Source: an uncultured Rhodobiaceae bacterium (GTDB lineage Archaea > Thermoplasmatota > Poseidoniia > Poseidoniales > Poseidoniaceae). From it: DNA of 16,026 nt. Position numbers and translations under genes: made by a program. This document shows positions 8,408-14,305 of this stretch, one piece after another (the first letter of the stretch is position 1; the number at the start of each line of letters is the position of its first letter). The notes below the pieces were generated by a model, which was not told the origin of the DNA, ran no database searches, and worked only from the letters and a program-made list of their open reading frames with translations. Location: contig CALDQY010000039.1 of NCBI GenBank assembly GCA_937911445.1, positions 1 to 16,026 on the forward strand, written 5' to 3'.

Positions 8408-8668
8408 TCATCCCATAGCGTGATAGATACGCTTGCCCGTGGTCGCATCAAGTTTGAAGCCGATGCTGTTTTTCATGTGACGCGGGATGAAGTAGCCGAT
8501 CTTCCGTGCAGTAAGACCATGATTTCTCATCTTGCGCTCGTTCGACAAATATGCAACAATATCCGCTGCTGAGCAACCTGGTCGATCCTCGATGTAGGTT
8601 GCAATTTCTGCCTTGAGGCGCTCCAATCGTGCCTCTTTTTGCGTGCCTTTCCCTTTCATTGCGGCCAT
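8408..8668 (-). CDS. Small winged-helix-like protein
   Basis: An 86-residue basic protein of unknown role. Its pattern suggests a winged helix: helix one around RLERLKAEIATYIEDRP, helix two SAADIVAYLSNERKM, a recognition-like helix TARKIGYFIPRHM, then a hairpin wing around IGFKLDATTGKRIYH. The frame is open upstream to an ATG at 8728. The ATG at 8668 is chosen because a TATA-like sequence lies 22-29 bases before it and the extra upstream residues cover the promoter and a dyad. An alternative ATG is three codons further in (8659). The gene leads a co-directional set with the acyltransferase and mutase, with a 36-base gap to the next ATG. It could regulate that set or simply be cotranscribed; the DNA-binding role is inferred from fold pattern alone. 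Confidence 0.75.
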   Translation of the reverse strand: MAAMKGKGTQKEARLERLKAEIATYIEDRPGCSAADIVAYLSNERKMRNHGLTARKIGYFIPRHMKNSIGFKLDATTGKRIYHAMG

Positions 8669-8689
8669 GTAGTATAGTTGTCTTTGGAA

Positions 8690-8697
8690 GTATATGA
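8690..8697 (-). promoter_or_regulatory. TATA box of the winged-helix, acyltransferase and mutase cluster
   Basis: TCATATAC is read on the minus strand and lies 22-29 bases upstream of the ATG at 8668. This is textbook spacing for an archaeal leaderless promoter and the best TATA candidate in the window. It supports the downstream start over the ATG at 8728. Confidence 0.55.
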
Positions 8698-8704
8698 GAC
8701 ATCT

Positions 8705-8728
8705 ATGGGACCCCCTCGGGCGTCCCAT
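8705..8728. promoter_or_regulatory. 24-base dyad, candidate operator between divergent promoters
   Basis: The arms ATGGGAC (8705-8711) and GTCCCAT (8722-8728) are perfect inverted repeats of seven bases. Inside them CCC and GGG (8713-8715 and 8718-8720) also pair, leaving a single mismatched pair (8712 and 8721). The element sits upstream of the leftward TATA box (about 37-60 bases before the start at 8668) and 48-71 bases before the thioredoxin ATG. A homodimeric regulator site is the likeliest reading. A hairpin in a longer leader is possible but the position is wrong for a terminator of either neighbour. Confidence 0.5.
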
Positions 8729-8775
8729 GAATTTGCCTGCAAAGGTTCTTCAAACGACGGCGGGCCGAAAGTTGC

Positions 8776-9105
8776 ATGGGCGAAGTAAAAGCGGTCACTG
8801 ATTCGGAGTTTGAAAGCGCAATCAACGAGAGCGAGTGGGTTCTGGTTGATTTTTGGGCAGAATGGTGTGGACCATGTAAGGCCATTGCTCCTATCTTGAA
8901 CGATCTAGCTTCGGAACGTGACATCCTTATCGCGAAGGTCGATACCGATGCCAACACCATGCACGCCGCTCGCCTCGGAGTCCGTGGAATCCCTGCTCTC
9001 TTCTTGTTCCGGAATGGAACCATGGTCGACAACAAGAGCGGTATGATGTCCAAGGCAGCCTTGACCACATGGGTCGACAACCACATGACAGCTGACGACT
9101 TCTGA
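8776..9105 (+). CDS. trxA: Thioredoxin
   Basis: A 109-residue cytosolic disulfide reductant of standard thioredoxin length. The active site WCGPC has C31 and C34, preceded by the usual DFWAEW strand. The cis-proline motif GIPALF (P73) and the final amphipathic helix are present, as is the buried acidic residue D25. It has no signal peptide or extra domain. The ATG at 8776 gives the normal N terminus. The gene diverges from the winged-helix cluster across a 107-base gap containing the dyad, and its stop is one base from the end of the convergent STAND ATPase gene. A weak AT-rich stretch near 8729-8735 could be its TATA element. Confidence 0.95.
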   Translation: MGEVKAVTDSEFESAINESEWVLVDFWAEWCGPCKAIAPILNDLASERDILIAKVDTDANTMHAARLGVRGIPALFLFRNGTMVDNKSGMMSKAALTTWVDNHMTADDF

Positions 9106-9106
9106 A

Positions 9107-10657
9107 TCACTTGATTCGTTGACGACGTTCTGTTTCTGCAGAACCAACTTCACGTACGAGGCGTTCACGCAATGCTTCATGCAACCACATACCTTGCTCC
9201 AACTCGATGAGGAGACCGTAATCGATCAATCGCTGGGGAGGCGTACCATCCCAATCCAAACTGTTGGCAAGAGCTTTCCATGGAATCGGCTTGTTTGAGA
9301 CGGCGAGTGTTGCCAAGAGTTCTCGTTCATCATCAGGCAATGGTGCTAGAATTTCTTCATCCAAGAATCGTAACCAATCTTCATGCGTCGGTTTACCATA
9401 CAACTCGAGCATCTCGATGGCCAATGGATGTCCACCCGTTCGCTCGTGAACATCACTCGCATCGACGTCGTTCAGGTCGAGGTCATCCAACCATTGCGAG
9501 GTTTCATCCAGTGAAAGACCGGAAAGTGGTAACTCCTCGACAATGTCTCGTGTGTGAACATCTCTTCGATCGTAAAAGTCCAGCGAAGTTCGGGAAATCA
9601 GAACAAAGCGCAACGGCGTTTTCTGGGAGATTTGCAGCAATGCTCCAAGGAGATTCTTCGATTCAGATGCGATGTGGTGGACGTCATCGAGAACGATCAG
9701 CCAGTATGGAGGAGGGCCACCTGGAGCAATCGAGAAGCGTTCTCGAACCGTGTACGCGTCTGTCAAGTAAGCAAGCAATCGACGTCGCCATGTATCAACG
9801 TCCAGCGGAGCGCCGGGACGTAATGGAAGTGTTTCAATGAGGTTGTATGGATCGTGCTTTTCATCGATACCAAAACGATGCAAAAGACTGACTGCAAGAC
9901 CTACTTCACGGTCCCAAGGTTGACATGGATACCAACAAATCGAGAGATTCGGTTGCTCATCTTGCTGACCTGCCAACCATTCTGCAACAAGTGTCGACTT
10001 TCCAATTCCTGCAATACCAGAAATGACGGCGAAGGCAGAGCGGCCTTCAAACCATTCATCCAGACGCTTGAGTTCGTCACCTCGTCCACGCATTTTGCGG
10101 GTCTGTGGCGCACTTGTGTGATAGGTTGCATGAACACCAGCGAGCGGCTGAAGTCGACCAGGCGGTGGAGTTGAATCCTCATCGTCTTGCTTTTTGATTA
10201 AACCGAAACGAATGTCGCCCCACGTTAGAACGCCTTCATGTTGTGCATGAAGCAATACCTGCAACAACGACATATCCGAAGCCAAACGGTCAGCAGCGTC
10301 TTTCGATTCAATCTCAAGGAGTTGACCGTCCTTATCCCGTACCAAGACCTTGGTTTCACCCAATTTGTTCGTTCGAAGTTTAGCCATGTCTCGACCATCT
10401 TCGGTTAATTGCCAGGTCTTTTGGCGTCGATCATCGTTCTGAATCGAACGCGTATGTTCACTGACCCAACCTTTCCGAACAAGGTCCCGCATGGTTCGGC
10501 TGACGTTTGGTGGATGTTGTGCACACGCTTCCGCAATTCCTGGTCGTGTCAAGGCAGAAGTCACGATGAATCGGTCAGCAAGATGGTCATGGTGCAAGAG
10601 GTGCAGCAAGACGCGGTCTGAGACAGCGACGTTGACTTTTGGCAACCCCTCGGCCAT
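9107..10657 (-). CDS. Winged-helix STAND-type ATPase, probable transcriptional regulator
   Basis: A 516-residue protein. Residues about 10-95 resemble a MarR-like winged helix (GIAEACAQHPPNVSRTMRDL, followed by KGWVSEHTRS and a basic wing). A linker leads to GRGDELKRLDEWF at 192-203, a typical entry motif of STAND NTPases. Then come the P-loop GIAGIGKST (214-222), Walker B WLIVLDD (319-325), a sensor-like LRFVLISRTS (349-358) and the STAND signature GGHPLA (408-413). The C terminus (about 440-505) looks like a helical or winged-helix arm domain. STAND proteins act as ligand-gated ATP-dependent switches; here the output is probably the N-terminal DNA-binding domain. No sensor repeat domain follows, unlike MalT. 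It diverges from the surface protein gene. The GAGG shortly before the ATG at 10657 supports this start. Confidence 0.88.
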   Translation of the reverse strand: MAEGLPKVNVAVSDRVLLHLLHHDHLADRFIVTSALTRPGIAEACAQHPPNVSRTMRDLVRKGWVSEHTRSIQNDDRRQKTWQLTEDGRDMAKLRTNKLGETKVLVRDKDGQLLEIESKDAADRLASDMSLLQVLLHAQHEGVLTWGDIRFGLIKKQDDEDSTPPPGRLQPLAGVHATYHTSAPQTRKMRGRGDELKRLDEWFEGRSAFAVISGIAGIGKSTLVAEWLAGQQDEQPNLSICWYPCQPWDREVGLAVSLLHRFGIDEKHDPYNLIETLPLRPGAPLDVDTWRRRLLAYLTDAYTVRERFSIAPGGPPPYWLIVLDDVHHIASESKNLLGALLQISQKTPLRFVLISRTSLDFYDRRDVHTRDIVEELPLSGLSLDETSQWLDDLDLNDVDASDVHERTGGHPLAIEMLELYGKPTHEDWLRFLDEEILAPLPDDERELLATLAVSNKPIPWKALANSLDWDGTPPQRLIDYGLLIELEQGMWLHEALRERLVREVGSAETERRQRIK

Positions 10658-10759
10658 GTACCTCTGTGGAGAATATCACGTTCAAGCGTTCCGATGACCT
10701 GTGTTTCATCGCGCACAGAAAGACCACAACCCCTAATAAGATATCAACCTCGGAAGAGT
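10658..10759. promoter_or_regulatory. Divergent region between the STAND regulator and surface protein genes
   Basis: A 102-base gap. On the rightward side TAATAAGATAT at 10734-10744 lies 16-26 bases before the ATG at 10760, suiting a TATA box, and GGAAGAG directly before that ATG may aid ribosome binding. On the leftward side GATATTC (10677-10671) is 14-20 bases before the ATG at 10657, too close for a standard leaderless TATA; GAGG near 10661-10664 may serve as the ribosome site. The arrangement would allow the regulator to control both genes, but no clear operator repeat was seen. Confidence 0.4.
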
Positions 10760-13700
10760 ATGGATTCCAAGTTGCGCAAGAAAAGGGTCTTGAGTTGGCT
10801 TCTCATCTCTCTCATGGTTGGGATTGTGCTTTCGCCGTTGAGCGCGCATGCAGCGGATTCAGATGGAGACGGTGTCGACAATTCTCTCGACGATTGTCCG
10901 TATGCGAGCGGTACATCAACAGTTGATCGAGATGGATGCCCCGATCGAGATGGTGATGGCACGTCTGACATGATGGATGGTTGGACCAGTCAGAATCCAA
11001 ACTTCGTTCTCGATGCGAACAACCCTCGAAGCTCCGATTTCAACGACGTTGATTTCTCTCCTGATGGTTCTGAAGTTGCAACCTCGAGCGATGATGGGTA
11101 CATCCGTATCTGGAACACTTCGACTGGACAAAACGTGCGCTCAGTCATCGCCGTATCTGGTGGAGGAACAGGGAAATTGTCGTGGTCTGCTGATGGTCGT
11201 TTCATTGGTGTAACCTCTCAAGCAGCGGACGAATTTGACATCTATTATGCATCCAACTTGACATCCGTTCATGGCGCATTGTCGTCCGATGTTGGTGGGG
11301 GCGACTACACGTATGACATCGATATATCACCAGACGGTACCAAGGCTGCCGTAGCCATTGGCCGATCTGGAAATGGAGGCACAAATGGCGTCGTTCGAGT
11401 CATGGATGTGATCAATGGTACCGTTATGCAGAATCTCAATCCCGGTGGCGAAGACCGGTTCCATTCCGTGGATTTCTCACCAAGTGGCTCTCACATAGCC
11501 ATCGGAACAGTTGGCGATTACTACGTCGTTGATGCTTCAAGCTGGGCAACGACCCGAAGCGAAAGCGCCCCTGCAGGTACGGTCAACTCCATTGCCTGGT
11601 CTCCAAGTGGCGAGCACATCGCAGTGTGTGAGGGTTATGTCCAAAGCCAAGGCGGTTCTCGATTGAGACTGTTTGAAGTCGATGTTTGGACCAACATACA
11701 AACCATCGCTGGTTCGACCTCTTGCTATGCAACAGACTTCTCGCCGGATGGTAACCAAGTTGTCTTCGGTATGGGATGGTATGCGGCAGATGGGGCAACT
11801 GCGAAAATCTATGAAGTCTCAAGCGGAACACTCATCGATACGTTTTCCCAAAGTCGCCCTGGAGGATGCACATCGACAAACAACAACCAATGCGGACAGA
11901 ACAACGGTGTTTCATGGTCGCCTGATGGCGTCTACATCGCCCAAGCGTTTGGTAGAAACAACGAAGGTTTCTACATCTGGAAGAGCGACCTTGACCCTGA
12001 TAACGATGGTTGGAACACCACCGATCAAGGCGACGGCAAGGTCGACGAATTCCCAGATGATGGTACACAATGGGAAGATTCTGATGGAGATGGATATGGT
12101 GACAACCCTGCGCCTGCTCTGAATCCTGACGAATGCCCGCTTGTCTTCGGAAACTCGACAATGGACCGATTCGGATGCCCTGATGTTGACGGTGACGGAT
12201 ACTCAGACGAAAACGACTGGGCGCCGAGCAACAAAGAGCAATGGGTCGACACTGATGGTGATGGTCATGGTGACAATTACCTCTACGATGTAGCCTCCAA
12301 TCAACTCCATATCAACCAACGTGGAGATGCCTTCCCGACCGATGCGACACAATGGAACGACACCGACGGTGACGGCTATGGAGACAATTACGAAGATGTT
12401 TCATGGAACGAATACCGTGCCCCTGAATGGCCAGGTGAGATCATTGTTGGCGCTCAGAGTATCGACGTCTTCCCACTTGACCGAACACAGTGGAGAGATA
12501 CCGATGGAGACTGGGTTGGCGATGAGCAAATGAGCGACCGAGCCGATGGTTGCCCAACCGTATGGGGCAACTCAACGTACGACAGACTTGGTTGCGTTGA
12601 TACAGATGGTGATGGCTACTCCGATCCAGATGCAGGATGGCCCGCACGAACCGATTGTTACGGAGCAGATGCCTTCCCGAGTGATCCGACACAATGGTGC
12701 GATGAGGACAACGACGGTTTTGGAAGCAACCCTGATGGTAACAATGCTGATGATTGCCCAAACCAGGCAGGACCGTCCACGGAAGACCAATACGGATGTC
12801 CTGACCGAGACGGGGATGGTTATTCGAACACAGGCGATCCGTTCCCCGACGACGGAACGCAATGGGAAGACGCGGACGGTGACAACTACGGTGACAACCC
12901 CGATGGAAACAACCCTGACTTCTTCCCCAACGATGCCTCGCAATGGCGAGACGCCGATGGTGATGGTTACGGAGACAATCCAGGTGGTACCAATGGCGAC
13001 CGCTTCCCGACCGACCCTACGCAATGGTCCGATGCTGACAACGATGGCTATGGAGACAATTTTGTCGATACGGATGGTGATGGTGTCTCAGAAGGAAACT
13101 CCGACGTCTGTCCTCAAACCTATGGCGAATCCAACTCCGCGACATCTCGTGGATGTCCTGATTCTGATGGCGATGGCTTCACTGATCCAGAGGATGCGTT
13201 CCCAGACCAACCACTTCAGTGGGCCGACCAAGACGGTGACGGTTTTGGCGACAACGTTCAGTTTACCGATGGTGACGAATGCATCGATGTCTATGGCAAG
13301 AGCACGGAGAACGGTGTGCAAGGCTGTCCTGATTCTGACGGTGACGGTCATGCAGACCCGTTCGGTGACTTTGTTGCGAAGCCGGATTGCACAGGTGCTG
13401 ACGCTTTCCCGAACGACCCACTTCAGTGGTGCGACCAAGACGGAGATGGTGTTGGCGACAACTACGTCTTCACCAACATCACCGTTCCTGACGAAGAGAA
13501 CACTGGATTGATGATTGAGCTCTGCGAACAAATTGGCGATGCCTTCCCGAACGATGCCACACAATGGGCTGACATGGACTGCGACGGTCGCGGTGACAAC
13601 AGCACCGGTATTGCTCCAGACGCTTTCCCACTTCGAAAGACGCAGCAAGATGACAACGATGGCGATGGTTACGGAAATAACTTCACCAATGGAGCGTATC

Positions 13701-14236
13701 AACCAGACGAGTGTCGAAACGAATACGGAACATCAACCATCGACCGATTTGGTTGTCCGGACAGCGATAACGACGGTATGTCCGACTTGAACGACCCGTG
13801 CAAGTGGGATCCTGCCATTTCAGTAGGAATCCCTGGACAGGTCACATGTTCGATAACAGAAGATCCGAACAAGGCCGACGAAGAAGAGGCGGTCGCTGAA
13901 GTCGATGCTAAGTCATCCAATGTGATGCTGTATGCCATGGGTGGCATCATTGCGTTCATGCTCGCAGCCATTCTTGTTGCTATGCTCGCTCGACAAGCAA
14001 GTCGCAATAAGATGATGCGAGAGCGAGCCATTGAGCGAAAGGCTGAGGAACAACTCATGGATGAAGAAGAACGCCGACAACAATGGATTGACTACTACGT
14101 CGCCAACGGTGAATTCGACAAAGCACGTGAACTTGGTTGGGTCGATCCTGCATCGCTCCCTGCGTGGAAACAGCACGAGATTCAGCAACAGGAAGCACTG
14201 CAAGCATCTATCCCATCCATGCTCGACCTGGATTGA
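10760..14236 (+). CDS. Cell-surface WD40 propeller and thrombospondin type 3-like repeat protein
   Basis: A 1158-residue membrane-anchored surface protein. The ATG at 10760 is preferred over 10694 because it starts a clean signal peptide: KLRKKR, a hydrophobic core, then a likely cut at AHA/AD (31/32). Residues 32-74 hold a first calcium-loop unit (DSDGDGVDN and CPDRDGDGTSD). Residues about 92-408 form a WD40-like beta-propeller with repeated VDFSPDGS and SWSPDG strands and RIWNTSTG-type ends. Residues 410-1014 are thrombospondin type 3-like calcium loops. A transmembrane helix (1055-1077) follows, then an 81-residue charged cytoplasmic tail ending in SMLDLD. Such repeats bind calcium and form stiff stalks; a role in adhesion, particle sensing or binding is inference. 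The propeller lies outermost, which fits ligand binding. Confidence 0.93.
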   Translation: MDSKLRKKRVLSWLLISLMVGIVLSPLSAHAADSDGDGVDNSLDDCPYASGTSTVDRDGCPDRDGDGTSDMMDGWTSQNPNFVLDANNPRSSDFNDVDFSPDGSEVATSSDDGYIRIWNTSTGQNVRSVIAVSGGGTGKLSWSADGRFIGVTSQAADEFDIYYASNLTSVHGALSSDVGGGDYTYDIDISPDGTKAAVAIGRSGNGGTNGVVRVMDVINGTVMQNLNPGGEDRFHSVDFSPSGSHIAIGTVGDYYVVDASSWATTRSESAPAGTVNSIAWSPSGEHIAVCEGYVQSQGGSRLRLFEVDVWTNIQTIAGSTSCYATDFSPDGNQVVFGMGWYAADGATAKIYEVSSGTLIDTFSQSRPGGCTSTNNNQCGQNNGVSWSPDGVYIAQAFGRNNEGFYIWKSDLDPDNDGWNTTDQGDGKVDEFPDDGTQWEDSDGDGYGDNPAPALNPDECPLVFGNSTMDRFGCPDVDGDGYSDENDWAPSNKEQWVDTDGDGHGDNYLYDVASNQLHINQRGDAFPTDATQWNDTDGDGYGDNYEDVSWNEYRAPEWPGEIIVGAQSIDVFPLDRTQWRDTDGDWVGDEQMSDRADGCPTVWGNSTYDRLGCVDTDGDGYSDPDAGWPARTDCYGADAFPSDPTQWCDEDNDGFGSNPDGNNADDCPNQAGPSTEDQYGCPDRDGDGYSNTGDPFPDDGTQWEDADGDNYGDNPDGNNPDFFPNDASQWRDADGDGYGDNPGGTNGDRFPTDPTQWSDADNDGYGDNFVDTDGDGVSEGNSDVCPQTYGESNSATSRGCPDSDGDGFTDPEDAFPDQPLQWADQDGDGFGDNVQFTDGDECIDVYGKSTENGVQGCPDSDGDGHADPFGDFVAKPDCTGADAFPNDPLQWCDQDGDGVGDNYVFTNITVPDEENTGLMIELCEQIGDAFPNDATQWADMDCDGRGDNSTGIAPDAFPLRKTQQDDNDGDGYGNNFTNGAYQPDECRNEYGTSTIDRFGCPDSDNDGMSDLNDPCKWDPAISVGIPGQVTCSITEDPNKADEEEAVAEVDAKSSNVMLYAMGGIIAFMLAAILVAMLARQASRNKMMRERAIERKAEEQLMDEEERRQQWIDYYVANGEFDKARELGWVDPASLPAWKQHEIQQQEALQASIPSMLDLD
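11987..13801 (+). repeat. Coding tandem repeats: calcium-loop and Cys-pair units
   Basis: Within the surface protein gene two units alternate irregularly. One is FPxDxTQWxDxDGDGYGDN, found twelve times by eye. The other is DECPxxxGxSTxDRxGCPDxDGDGxSD, six times here plus one before the propeller. The acidic DxDGDG runs are encoded by GATGGTGATGG-like triplets, which makes the DNA itself repetitive and opens long false reading frames on both strands. The units vary at many positions, so they are old protein repeats and not a recent DNA expansion. Confidence 0.85.
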
Positions 14237-14262
14237 TTTACACATGGTTTGTACCGTTGCCC

Positions 14263-14268
14263 TTTAAG
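14263..14268 (+). promoter_or_regulatory. Candidate TATA box of the terminal secreted protein gene
   Basis: TTTAAG lies in a 69-base gap after the surface protein gene. A start site about 25 bases downstream would fall near 14291, giving either a leaderless mRNA at the ATG there or a leader of about 15 bases carrying a Shine-Dalgarno for the ATG at 14306. Confidence 0.35.
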
Positions 14269-14292
14269 TCAATGAGAACTATGCAAAAACAT

Positions 14293-14302
14293 GGGAGAGG
14301 GG
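14293..14302 (+). promoter_or_regulatory. Shine-Dalgarno sequence deciding the start at 14306
   Basis: GGGAGAGGGG is purine-rich and ends three bases before the ATG at 14306. GGAG within it has eight bases of spacing. If the ATG at 14291 were used instead, these bases would encode Gly-Glu-Gly ahead of the signal peptide. Confidence 0.5.
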
Positions 14303-14305
14303 CGT

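Noticed and set aside
8669..8728. N-terminal extension of the winged-helix protein to the ATG at 8728
   Set aside because: It would place the TATA box and the dyad inside the coding region, and the extra residues do not fit the basic, helical start at 8668.
10694..10759. N-terminal extension of the surface protein to the ATG at 10694
   Set aside because: It adds 22 residues ahead of a standard signal peptide and overlaps the promoter-like region. The start at 10760 gives a normal secretion signal.
12546..13511. A 321-codon open frame on the + strand inside the surface protein gene
   Set aside because: It is a shifted reading of the GATGGTGATGG-type calcium-loop codons, rich in Met, Thr and Val with no domain pattern. 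The real frame has clear repeats, a signal peptide and a membrane helix.
13088..13702. A 204-codon open frame on the minus strand within the repeats
   Set aside because: It is the antisense shadow of the same low-complexity Asp/Gly repeats, giving monotonous Val/Ile/Arg sequence.
11987..13801. Repetitive DNA considered as a CRISPR array or minisatellite
   Set aside because: There are no constant direct repeats with unique spacers. The periodicity follows codons of diverged protein units in one open frame.
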